DNA of 64,000 bases. Source: Mycolicibacterium hassiacum DSM 44199 (GTDB taxonomy: Bacteria > Actinomycetota > Actinomycetes > Mycobacteriales > Mycobacteriaceae). The stretch covers positions 124,001 through 188,000 of the forward strand of contig NZ_LR026975.1 in NCBI RefSeq assembly GCF_900603025.1, in the 5' to 3' direction. Positions 17,975-26,068 of this stretch are shown piece by piece; the first letter of the stretch is position 1; every line of letters starts with the position of its first letter. The notes below the pieces were generated by a model that did not search any database, was not told where the DNA came from, and was given only the letters and a program-made list of their open reading frames with translations. Position numbers and translations under genes: made by a program.

Positions 17975-19426
17975 CTATCGCCCGTTGACCGGCTGGGCCG
18001 CCACCGAATTCGGTGACGACGGCACCGTCGAAGGACGTTCGATGATCGTTGACAGGGGACCGCCGACCCGGTACCGGCTGCCGCGATGGTCGTCGGGCAA
18101 GCGATCGCCCTTGCCGAACAGCTTGTGCCGCAGCGTTCCCGGTGTGTACTCGGCCTGATAGGCGCCGCGCTCGGTCAGCACCGGCACCACATGCTCGATG
18201 AAGTCGGCCCAGGTGCCGGGGGTGATCGCGTAGGCGAGGTTGAAACCGTCGACGTCGGTCTCCTCGACCCACTCCTGCAGCGTGTCGGCCACCGAAACCC
18301 CGGAGCCCACGATGCGCGGGCCCATCCCGCCGATCTTGCCCCACTCGGCGATATCGCCGACCACCCACTCGCCGCCGCGCGGATCGGCCTGCTGGAACGC
18401 CGCCACGGCCGACAGGATCGCGTTCGACTCGACGTTGCCGACCGGTTCGTCGAGGCCGTAGCGGGCCAGGTCGACCCCCATCCAGCCGGACATGAACACC
18501 AGCGAGCCCTCGGCGTCGCCGTAGGACAGGTACTCGCGGTGCTTGGCGTGCGCCTCCTCGTCGGTCTCGGCGGTGATCACCGTGGTGAGGTTGAAGATCT
18601 TCACCCCGTACGGGTCGCGGCCGGCGATCTCCACCTCGCGGCGGATGGTCGACACCGTCTCCTTCAGGATCGCCTTGGTGGGGGCGGCGGTGAAGATCGC
18701 CTCGGCGTTCTCCGCGGCGAACCGGACCCCGCGCGGCGACGACCCGGCCTGGTAGATCACCGGGGTGCGCTGCGGCGACGGCTCGCACAGATGTACGCCG
18801 GGAACGGTGAAATGCGTTCCGCGATGGCCGATGTGGTGCACCTTGTCCGGATCGGTGAACACGCCGCGGTCACGGTCGCGGATCACCGCGTCGTCCTCCC
18901 ACGACCCCTCCCACAGCTTGTAGAGCACCTCGAGGTACTCGTCGGCGTGGTCGTAGCGGGCGTCGTGGGCGGGCTGGTCGCGCTGGCCCATGTTGCGGGC
19001 GGCCGAGGGCAGATAGCCGGTGACGACGTTCCAACCGATCCGACCCTTGGTGAGGTGGTCGAGCGTCGACATCCGGCGGGCGAACGGGTAGGGGTGCTCG
19101 AAGCCGGTGCCGGTGGTGATGCCGAAGCCGAGGTGCTCGGTGACCAGCGCCATCGCCGAGACCAGCATCATCGGGTCGTTGACCGGGATCTGCGCGGCCT
19201 GGCGGATCGCGGCCTCGTCGCTGGCGCCGTAGATGTCGTAGGTGCCCAGCACGTCGGCGATGAACAGCCCGTCGAATCGCCCCCGCTCGAGCAGCTTGGC
19301 CAGCTCGGTCCAGTACTCGAGGTCCTTGTAGCGCCACGACTGGTCCTCCGGGTGCTTCCACAGGCCGGGGGACTGGTGGGCGACGCAGTTCATGTCGAAG
19401 GCGTTGAAGCGGATCACACGGGTCAC
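17975..19426 (-). CDS. NtaA/SnaA/DszA-family FMN-dependent monooxygenase
   Basis: About 483 residues from GTG 19426 (VTRVIRFNAFDMN). A GTG at 19462 would add 12 residues, but that stretch contains a hairpin (19432-19449) and is not family-like. Motifs: HQSPGLWKHPEDQSWRYKDL, FDGLFIADVLGTYDIY, FEHPYPFARRMSTLDHLTKG, RIGWNVVTGYLPSAARNMG and PVIYQAGSSPRGVRFA. Family members oxidise sulfones or chelators. It is first in the 19426-15573 operon, and with the SsuD- and SfnB-like proteins it suggests stepwise oxidation of an organic sulfur compound to sulfite. The substrate is unknown. Confidence 0.85.
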   Translation of the reverse strand: MTRVIRFNAFDMNCVAHQSPGLWKHPEDQSWRYKDLEYWTELAKLLERGRFDGLFIADVLGTYDIYGASDEAAIRQAAQIPVNDPMMLVSAMALVTEHLGFGITTGTGFEHPYPFARRMSTLDHLTKGRIGWNVVTGYLPSAARNMGQRDQPAHDARYDHADEYLEVLYKLWEGSWEDDAVIRDRDRGVFTDPDKVHHIGHRGTHFTVPGVHLCEPSPQRTPVIYQAGSSPRGVRFAAENAEAIFTAAPTKAILKETVSTIRREVEIAGRDPYGVKIFNLTTVITAETDEEAHAKHREYLSYGDAEGSLVFMSGWMGVDLARYGLDEPVGNVESNAILSAVAAFQQADPRGGEWVVGDIAEWGKIGGMGPRIVGSGVSVADTLQEWVEETDVDGFNLAYAITPGTWADFIEHVVPVLTERGAYQAEYTPGTLRHKLFGKGDRLPDDHRGSRYRVGGPLSTIIERPSTVPSSPNSVAAQPVNGR

Positions 19427-19431
19427 CCAGA

Positions 19432-19449
19432 CAGGCTCTCGCGAGCCTG
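19432..19449. promoter_or_regulatory. Palindrome upstream of the DszA-like gene
   Basis: CAGGCTCTCGCGAGCCTG is a 7-bp perfect inverted repeat with a 4-base loop, 5 bases before GTG 19426. It could be a repressor site or a leader hairpin that blocks translation starts. Function is inferred from position only. Confidence 0.4.
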
Positions 19450-19568
19450 ACGCCCACGTCACCGGTTAGGTTCATTGCGAGTGAAACAACCCGCAGCTCA
19501 GGGGCGCTTTTGTGACGGGTGCCATATCCCGCGCGGGCGGCTGTGCGGGGCACGTGAGTGTCGCGTGC

Positions 19569-19624
19569 GGCGAGAGTGAAGGTCGCGCGCGGCGAGAGTG
19601 AAGGTCGCGCGCGGCGAGAGTGAA
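19569..19624. repeat. 22-bp tandem repeat array (about 2.5 units)
   Basis: GGCGAGAGTGAA recurs at 19569, 19591 and 19613, each of the first two followed by GGTCGCGCGC, giving a 22-bp period. The last unit runs into repeat copy A, whose left end is the same GGCGAGAGTGAA. The array looks like local amplification of that end. Confidence 0.8.
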
Positions 19625-19675
19625 GCAGTGGTCGTGATCGGCGCCGAATCGCGACCGGGAATGCTATTCCGTTGC
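19613..19675 (+). repeat. 63-bp interspersed repeat, copy A
   Basis: Begins GGCGAGAGTGAAG and ends GAATCGCGACC, then the palindrome GGAATGCTATTCC (19658-19670) and GTTGC. It shares this layout with copies at 23040, 23140 and 35925 (reverse). Not a family I can name. Confidence 0.8.
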
Positions 19676-19692
19676 GCATCCGTTGCGCATCC
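19671..19692. repeat. 11-bp direct repeat
   Basis: GTTGCGCATCC occurs twice in tandem at the right end of repeat copy A, followed by a third partial GTTG. Confidence 0.7.
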
Positions 19693-19853
19693 GTTGTAGA
19701 TCGGTGGGGCGTCGGGGCGCGCGCCCGTCGCGACCGGTGCGGTAGTTGAATCCAAGTTCTGCACTCGGCCGCATGTTTTGGCCAACCGCGCCCAATCGTC
19801 GCGCTCCGGCCTATCGTTGAACTCTGCGGTTCAGCGCATCCCCGGGGGCGGGC

Positions 19854-22800
19854 ATGACGGCATCGGCGGTATGTCCACGATGTGGCGCTGAACCTCGGCC
19901 CCAGGCGCGCTTCTGCGACTCGTGTGGCGCGCGGCTGTCCGGCGACGTCGACGCGGCCGAGTACAAGCAGGTGACCGTGCTGTTCGCCGACGTTGTGCGG
20001 TCCATGGACATTGCCGAGGCAGTCGGTGCCGAGCGCCTGCGCGAGCTGATGACCGAGCTGGTCAGGCGCTCGAGTGCGGTGGTGACGCGATACGGCGGCA
20101 CCATGAATCAGTTCACCGGTGACGGCTTCATGGCGCTCTTCGGCGCCCCCGTCGCCCTCGAGGATCATGCGCAACGGGCCTGCCGCGCCGCGCTCGCCAT
20201 CCAGGCCGAGGCTTCGAAGCTGGCGACCGAGATCCGCCGGCGGGACGGCATCATTCTGCAGCTGCGGATCGGACTGAACTCGGGCGAGGTCGTCGTCGGC
20301 GATGTCGACGCGTGGCCGATGAAGTACACGGCGTCGGGTCAGCAGGTGGGCATGGCGCAGCGGATGGAGTCGGTCGCCGCCCCGGGCGGGGTGATGCTCA
20401 GTGAGGCGACGGCCCGGCTCGTTGCCGACCAGGCCATCTTGGGCAGACCACGGTCGGTGCACATCAAGGGTGTCGACAAACCGGTGACGGCCCGGTCGCT
20501 GGTCAGTGTGGTTGTCGACCGCGCCGCTCCCCGGAACGCGGAGTCGAGACTGATCGGTCGTGAACGCGAGCGCGCGGCGGTGACTCGTGCGCTGCGCGAT
20601 GCCACCTTCGGTCGGGGAGGTGTCGTCGCGATCGCAGGGCCGCCGGGCATCGGCAAGAGCCGGTTGGTGCGCGAATCGGTACGAGTCGCTCGCTCGCTCG
20701 GTGCGAAAGTGTTCTACACCTACTGCGAGTCGCACACCCGGGATGTCTCGTTCCACGTGATCGCGCGGGCCGTGCGCTCGATGATGGAAATCGGCGGATT
20801 GGCGCCCGAGCAGGCGCGGGCGCAGATCCGCTTACGGCTGCCGGACGAGACCGAACAGGTCCTCGCGCTTCTCGACGAACTCCTCAGCGTCCGCGGTGAA
20901 GAATCCCCCGTTGCGGAGATGAGCGCCGCTGCACGCCGCCGGCGACTCGTCGAACTTCTCACCACCGCCGTCACGGCCCGTCCGGAGTCCGCCGTGTACG
21001 TGGTGGAGGACGTGCACTGGATCGACGACATCAGCGAGAGCCTGCTGGCCGATCTGGCCGCGGTGTTGCCCCGGACCCGGTCGGTGATGCTGGTGACCTA
21101 TCGTCCCGAGTACCGGGGTGCGCTCCGCGGTATCGACGGGACAACGAATATCGTCCTTGCGCCCCTTGATGAATCGGACACGGCGCAACTGGTCCACCAT
21201 CTGGTCGGTGACGATCCGTCGGTGGCGGGAGTGGCGGCGGTGGTCAGCTCACGCGCTGCCGGCGTGCCGTTCTTCGCCGAGGAGATCGTCCGCGACCTCG
21301 CGGAGCGGGGCATCCTGCGCGGCTCGCGCGGAGCGTATCGCTGTGCCTACGCTGTCAGTGACGTCGCGGTGCCCGCCACGTTGCAGGCCGCGATCGGCGC
21401 CCGCATCGATCGACTCGGCACCGCGGCGAAACGCACTCTGCACGCTGCCGCGGTCATCGGCGCACAGTTCGACTCCGGCATGCTCACGACGCTCTGCCCC
21501 GACCCCGACATCGATCCGCTGCTGGCAAGCGACCTCGTCGAGAAGGCGGGCCGCGACGTCTATGCGTTCCGGCATCCGTTGATTCAGAAGGTCGCCCACG
21601 ACTCGCAGCTCCGATCCGATCGCGCCAAGTTGCACCGTCGCCTGGCATGCGCGATCGAGCAGGTCGACGCGAACGCGGGTCTGATCGCGACGCATTGGGA
21701 AGCCGCCGGTGAGTACGACCGAGCCTACGAGTGGCACATGCGTGCCGGATCCTGGTTCAACTACCGGGATCTCCGCGCCGCGCGGACCAGTTGGCAGCGG
21801 GCACGCGCTGCCGCGGACCGATTGCCGGCCGATGCCTCCGATCGCCTCACCAAACAGATCGCACCGCGGACTCTCATCTGCGCCACGACTTTCCGCGTCG
21901 GAGGCTCGGCTGCCGACACCGGCTACCACGAACTGCGGCGGCTGGCCGCGGCCGCCGACGACAAGAGGTCGTTGGCGATCGGGATGGCGGGATACCTGAC
22001 GACGCTGGCGTTCACCTCGCACCACAAAGAGGCCTCGGCGCTTGCTTCGGAACTTCATGCACTTGCCGAATCGATCGCGGATCCCACCATCACGGTCGGG
22101 CTGGTACCCGCTGCGGCACAGGCCAAGTACGAGGCCGGAGAGCTCGGCGAATGTCTTCGCTTCGCTCAGCGGGTCATCGACCTCGCCGGTGACGACGCCG
22201 CCATGGGCGACGTCATGGTCGCCACCCCACTGGCTTGGGCCTACACGCTGCGAGGCACAGCACGCATGTGTCTCGGTCACCGGGGGTGGCTGGCCGACCT
22301 CGATCGCGGTCTCGACATCGCGATGGCGTTCGATCTCACCTCGCGGTGCAACGCCGCGCTCTACAAGTATGTGGTCGCATACCAGAACCTGACCGTCCTG
22401 CCCGATGACTCCGCCCGGGTTCGCACCGCCGAGTGGCTACGGATCGCCGACGAGTCCGGCGACCCCACGACCATGACCCTGGTTCGACTCATTCGCGGTG
22501 TGGCACTGGTCCACTCCGGAAACGAGTTCCATGACGCTGCCATGCAACTGCTGTTTCAAGCGCACGACCACCTGGCCCGGCTGTCGAACGGACTACGCCG
22601 GTTGGCCGATGTCGAGATTGCGCGAGTGAGCGCGGCGCGAGGCAATCCGGCGCGAGCGATTGCGACGGTCGAGCAGGTCCTCGATGAGGCTTGCCGGACC
22701 GGGGAGAAGATCACCCGCGCCTCAGCGACCACGGTGCTCGTCGAGTCGCTGCTGGACCGAGGTGGAACTGGTGATCTGCGGCGTGCCCGGACCGCTGTCG

Positions 22801-23000
22801 ACGCGCTGGCTGCCGATCCGGCAGTCCCTCGGTCCGCCGTCGACGAGGTGACGACTCTGCGACTGCGTGCACGGATGGCCGCCATGGCTGACGACACCGA
22901 CGACTACTTCGCGTGGGTCGGTCGCTATCGTGCGGCCGCCGAGCAGGCGGGGTTCATCGGGCACCTCTGCGATGCCCGGGCAATGGCGGGGCTGCCCTGA
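19854..23000 (+). CDS. Zinc-ribbon, class III cyclase-like, AAA ATPase and TPR signalling protein
   Basis: 1048 residues. Residues 7-24 form a zinc ribbon (CPRC and CDSC). Residues 38-215 are a class III nucleotide cyclase domain with both metal Asp residues (VLFADVVRSM, FTGDGFMALFG), but the adenine-Asp and transition-state-Asn block reads YTASGQQVGMAQRME, so Gln and Gly replace the usual Asp and Asn; activity is doubtful. Residues 255 onward are a STAND/AAA ATPase with Walker A AIAGPPGIGKSR and Walker B VYVVEDVHWID. The last 450 residues look like TPR helices. Mycobacteria have several such cyclase-ATPase proteins (for example Rv0386 type), here without LuxR HTH. Base use is less GC-biased than neighbours and repeats flank both sides, hinting at acquisition. 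Confidence 0.88.
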   Translation: MTASAVCPRCGAEPRPQARFCDSCGARLSGDVDAAEYKQVTVLFADVVRSMDIAEAVGAERLRELMTELVRRSSAVVTRYGGTMNQFTGDGFMALFGAPVALEDHAQRACRAALAIQAEASKLATEIRRRDGIILQLRIGLNSGEVVVGDVDAWPMKYTASGQQVGMAQRMESVAAPGGVMLSEATARLVADQAILGRPRSVHIKGVDKPVTARSLVSVVVDRAAPRNAESRLIGRERERAAVTRALRDATFGRGGVVAIAGPPGIGKSRLVRESVRVARSLGAKVFYTYCESHTRDVSFHVIARAVRSMMEIGGLAPEQARAQIRLRLPDETEQVLALLDELLSVRGEESPVAEMSAAARRRRLVELLTTAVTARPESAVYVVEDVHWIDDISESLLADLAAVLPRTRSVMLVTYRPEYRGALRGIDGTTNIVLAPLDESDTAQLVHHLVGDDPSVAGVAAVVSSRAAGVPFFAEEIVRDLAERGILRGSRGAYRCAYAVSDVAVPATLQAAIGARIDRLGTAAKRTLHAAAVIGAQFDSGMLTTLCPDPDIDPLLASDLVEKAGRDVYAFRHPLIQKVAHDSQLRSDRAKLHRRLACAIEQVDANAGLIATHWEAAGEYDRAYEWHMRAGSWFNYRDLRAARTSWQRARAAADRLPADASDRLTKQIAPRTLICATTFRVGGSAADTGYHELRRLAAAADDKRSLAIGMAGYLTTLAFTSHHKEASALASELHALAESIADPTITVGLVPAAAQAKYEAGELGECLRFAQRVIDLAGDDAAMGDVMVATPLAWAYTLRGTARMCLGHRGWLADLDRGLDIAMAFDLTSRCNAALYKYVVAYQNLTVLPDDSARVRTAEWLRIADESGDPTTMTLVRLIRGVALVHSGNEFHDAAMQLLFQAHDHLARLSNGLRRLADVEIARVSAARGNPARAIATVEQVLDEACRTGEKITRASATTVLVESLLDRGGTGDLRRARTAVDALAADPAVPRSAVDEVTTLRLRARMAAMADDTDDYFAWVGRYRAAAEQAGFIGHLCDARAMAGLP

Positions 23001-23039
23001 CTGCCGCGGCTGAGCGCTGAACCGTCGGCCTTCTCATGC

Positions 23040-23102
23040 GGCGAGAGTGAAGTAGTGGCTGTGGTCGGCGATGAATCGCGACCGGGAATGCTATTCCGTT
23101 GC
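23040..23102 (+). repeat. 63-bp interspersed repeat, copy B
   Basis: GGCGAGAGTGAAGTAGTGG at the left end and GGAATGCTATTCC at 23085-23097 followed by GTTGC. Nearly identical to copy C exactly 100 bp downstream; the two lie head to tail after the cyclase gene. Confidence 0.85.
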
Positions 23103-23139
23103 ACACCGGTGGGGGCGGCGGGGTGTGCGCCTCTCCCGC

Positions 23140-23202
23140 GGCGAGAGTGAAGTAGTGGCTGTGGTCGGCGTCGAATCGCGACCGGGAATGCTATTCCGTT
23201 GC
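23140..23202 (+). repeat. 63-bp interspersed repeat, copy C, overlapping the sulfatase end
   Basis: Same ends as copy B; palindrome at 23185-23197. The reverse strand of the palindrome contains TAG (23191-23193), which is the stop codon of the sulfatase gene, so this copy defines that protein's C terminus. Confidence 0.85.
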
Positions 23203-25020
23203 GGAAGTAGAGAGGCGGGAGATCACCCGTCGAACCCGCCGGGGGCGGCGGGGTGTGGCGCGGCGGGGCGCATACGGCCACGGGTTGTGCCGCTCGGGCA
23301 CCGACGCGGCCCGGACCTGCTTCAGCCGGGTGCGCAGGTGCGCCCGCAGCTCGTGCAGGCTCGGATCGGTCCACCGGTTGACCGCCTCGATCGGGTCGGC
23401 GGTCAGGTCGTAGAGCTCCCACTGATCGTCCAGCGGCTCGGTGCGGTACTCGTCGCGGCGACCGTTGGCGGCCAGGTGGCGCACCCCGGGCTCGGTCCAG
23501 GTCGACGGATCGTCGAAGGTGCGGACCAGCTTCCACAGATGGCCCGCGCCGCCGGCCGCGTCCTCGTCGTCGACCCGCACGACCAACCCCTCGAAGTTGG
23601 TGGCCACCCGGGCCGGCACCCGGATCCGCAGCGGCGCCGGCGGCTGGGCGGTGAACCCGAGGCGGCGGGCCAGACCGGACGCCCCGGTGTCGCCTTCGAG
23701 GATGTTGTCGCGGGTCATCAGGTACACCGGCCGCCGCTCGTCGGCCGGGGCGCCGTCGACGACCGGCATCAGGTTGCGGCCCGGCAGCGGATGCACCTCG
23801 GTGAACGTCTCGGCGAGCTCGGCGGCCGTCGCCTCGACGTCGATGCCCGCCGCGGCCAGCAGCGTCGGCACCACATCGACATGTGAAGTCGGCGCGGTCA
23901 CGGCGCGCGCCGTGGTGGGCCGCGGGCCGATGCGCGCGATGACGAACGGCACCCGGGTGGCCTCGTCGTAGAGGTTGAACCACTTCTGGTGCAGGCCGCC
24001 GTGCGCGCCCAGCAGGTCGCCGTGGTCGGCGGTGCGCACCAGCACCGCATGCCGCGAACCGCCCTCGGTCACCGCGCGGCGCACCCGGTCGATCGGCGCG
24101 TCGACCTCGGCGTGCAACCGGTAGTACAGGTCGCGGTAGCGCTGCGCCCCCTTCGTGTAGCCGCGCTCGACCAGCGGGGCCACCCCGTAGCCGGAGTAGT
24201 AGGCCGCGCGGAACGCCGCCTGCGCGGCGGGTTTGGCGGACAGGTCCTCGCCGGCGGTGGGGGCGGGCGGGACGGGCGGCGGGTCCAGCGGCGACGGCCG
24301 GACCGGGCTGCGCCGCTGCCAGGCCGGGAACAACACGATGTCGTGCGGGTTGACGAAGCTGGCGACCAGCAGGAACGGCTTCAGCGCCGCGGGGTCGCCG
24401 GCGCGCCGACGGGCGTAGCGGTCGGCCAGCCACGCCACCACCCGGTCGGCGATCAGCCGGTCCCGCCGGATCCCGGCGTTGGCTAGCGCCGCGCCGTGCG
24501 GCTCCGGACCCACCCAGCCGGAGAACCCGTACGGCGCAAGGGGATCGGCGTCCAGGTAGCGCTGAACCGCGTCCGGGTCGACGACACCGTCGTCGTCGTT
24601 GGTGGCCAACGGTTCGCCGGTGTCAGGGTCGATCAGATCCGCGTGCGAGATGTGCCACTTGCCATCGTAGTGGGTGTCGTAGCCGGCCGCCCGGAACCAG
24701 TTGCCCAGCGTGGGTACCTCGCCGGGGCGCAGCCAGCGCATCCGCGAGTCGTCGGCGGCCTTGCCGATGCCGTCGGTCTGGGTGACGCCGTGCAGGTCCG
24801 GGTACTGGCCGGTGAACAGCGTCGGCCGGCTCGGCACGCAGGCCAGCGAGCCGGTGTAGTGGCGCTGGAAGCTCACCCCGTGCTCGTCGAACCACTTGCG
24901 TCCCACCAGAACTCGATCACGCCAGGCGCGCAGCTCGGCCGGTTCGTAGGGCGGTACGGCCCGCTCCTCGTCGGTCATGATGATGACGATGTCCGGACGC
25001 TCGGGCGCGTGCTCAGACAT
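23191..25020 (-). CDS. Type I sulfatase (arylsulfatase family)
   Basis: 609 residues from ATG 25020 (MSEHAPERPD). The active-site signature C61-V-P-S-R65 is intact, with Cys as the formylglycine precursor. Metal and substrate residues appear as IVIIMTDEE, YDGKWHIS, VRTADHGDLLGAHGG and HQKWFN. It cleaves sulfate esters; no signal peptide is visible, so the site of action is unclear. Formylglycine would need a separate generating enzyme not seen here. It fits beside the sulfur group at 13-19 kb. The last residues (RVISRLSTSATE) and the stop lie partly in repeat copy C, so the original C terminus may have been altered. An FAH-family gene diverges upstream. Confidence 0.88.
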   Translation of the reverse strand: MSEHAPERPDIVIIMTDEERAVPPYEPAELRAWRDRVLVGRKWFDEHGVSFQRHYTGSLACVPSRPTLFTGQYPDLHGVTQTDGIGKAADDSRMRWLRPGEVPTLGNWFRAAGYDTHYDGKWHISHADLIDPDTGEPLATNDDDGVVDPDAVQRYLDADPLAPYGFSGWVGPEPHGAALANAGIRRDRLIADRVVAWLADRYARRRAGDPAALKPFLLVASFVNPHDIVLFPAWQRRSPVRPSPLDPPPVPPAPTAGEDLSAKPAAQAAFRAAYYSGYGVAPLVERGYTKGAQRYRDLYYRLHAEVDAPIDRVRRAVTEGGSRHAVLVRTADHGDLLGAHGGLHQKWFNLYDEATRVPFVIARIGPRPTTARAVTAPTSHVDVVPTLLAAAGIDVEATAAELAETFTEVHPLPGRNLMPVVDGAPADERRPVYLMTRDNILEGDTGASGLARRLGFTAQPPAPLRIRVPARVATNFEGLVVRVDDEDAAGGAGHLWKLVRTFDDPSTWTEPGVRHLAANGRRDEYRTEPLDDQWELYDLTADPIEAVNRWTDPSLHELRAHLRTRLKQVRAASVPERHNPWPYAPRRATPRRPRRVRRVISRLSTSATE

Positions 25021-25189
25021 GGTCGGGTCTCCGGGGGTCGTGGCTGCGATCGAGCACGCGCCCACCGTACGCGAAAACTGACGCAGGTGTCAGCCGATTG
25101 GCCTCCGCCGTCCCTGCTGCTGTTGCCGACCCGAACCGGGGTCCATACGCTGCTACGGTTCCCGGTCGACCGTGCTGAGGAGGGCTGCG

Positions 25190-26062
25190 GTGAAGTTCGC
25201 GTCGTTCGTCGGTCCCGCCGGTGTGACGGCGGGCATTGTGCGCGATGGCACGGTGGCCCCGCTGCGCGGCGGCGACGCCGTCGACTGGACCGGTCAGCCG
25301 ATCGGCCTGCTCGCCCACATCGCCGCCGGAGCCGATCCCGTCACGACCGGCGTCGAACTGCCCCTCGAGTCGGTCGAACTCACCGCCCCGATCCCGGCGC
25401 CGAGACGCAACATCATCTGCGCCGGGCAGAACTACGCCGACCACGTGCGCGAGTTCGACCAGTCCGGTTACGCGAACGCCGACCGGGGGATTCCGGAACA
25501 CCCGGTGGTGTTCACCAAGGCCACGACGACGGTCATCGGGCCGCACGACGAGATCCCCCTGCACGCCGACCGCACCGAGGCGCTGGACTACGAGGGCGAG
25601 CTCGCCGTCATCATCGGCACCGGCGGGACGAACATCCGCGCCGAGGACGCGATGGCGCACGTCTGGGGGTACACGATCGTCAACGACGTCTCGGCCCGCG
25701 ACCTGCAGCACGCCCACCGCCAGTGGTTCCTCGGGAAGTCGCTGGACCGGTCGTGCCCGATGGGCCCGGTCGTCGTCACCGCCGACGAGTTCGACTGGCG
25801 GGACCTGCTCATCGAGACGCGGGTCAACGGCGAACTGCGCCAGCACACCAAGACGACCGACCTGATCTTCGGCGTCCCGGAACTCATCGCCGCGATCAGC
25901 GCCGGGACGACCCTGCTGCCCGGCGACATCATCGCCACCGGCACCCCCTCCGGCGTCGGGGTCGGATTCGACCCGCCGCGGTTCCTGCGCGCCGGCGACG
26001 TCATCGAGATCACCATCAACGGCATCGGCACGCTGGTCAACACCGTCGGCGCGGGCTCGTGA
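25190..26062 (+). CDS. Fumarylacetoacetate hydrolase (FAH) family protein
   Basis: 290 residues from GTG 25190, supported by AGGAGG at 25178-25183, 6 bases upstream. FAH-fold motifs: NIICAGQNYADHVREF, VVFTKATTTVIGPHD, ALDYEGELAVIIG (metal-binding Glu), YTIVNDVSARDLQ, GKSLDRSCPMGP and ATGTPSGVGVGFDPP. Family members hydrolyse or decarboxylate 2-oxo or acylpyruvate-type compounds in aromatic and sugar-acid catabolism. It is convergent with recD (6 bp between stops) and divergent from the sulfatase, so its pathway is not revealed by neighbours. Confidence 0.88.
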   Translation: MKFASFVGPAGVTAGIVRDGTVAPLRGGDAVDWTGQPIGLLAHIAAGADPVTTGVELPLESVELTAPIPAPRRNIICAGQNYADHVREFDQSGYANADRGIPEHPVVFTKATTTVIGPHDEIPLHADRTEALDYEGELAVIIGTGGTNIRAEDAMAHVWGYTIVNDVSARDLQHAHRQWFLGKSLDRSCPMGPVVVTADEFDWRDLLIETRVNGELRQHTKTTDLIFGVPELIAAISAGTTLLPGDIIATGTPSGVGVGFDPPRFLRAGDVIEITINGIGTLVNTVGAGS

Positions 26063-26068
26063 CGTCGG

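Larger units (their letters stand above)
19427..19853. other. 427-bp divergent intergenic region with repeats
   Basis: Lies between the sulfur operon and the cyclase-ATPase gene. It holds the palindrome at 19432-19449, a 22-bp tandem array (19569-19624), repeat copy A (19613-19675), an 11-bp direct repeat (19671-19692) and then about 160 bp of lower-GC DNA leading to ATG 19854, which must include that gene's promoter. No coding sequence was recognised. Confidence 0.6.

Noticed and set aside
19658-19670. The GGAATGCTATTCC palindrome as an intrinsic terminator
   Set aside because: Arms are only 5 bp, there is no T run, and the copies occur on either side of gene ends and starts.
19569-19692. 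CRISPR array
   Set aside because: Units are contiguous tandem repeats without spacers, and no cas genes are in the window.
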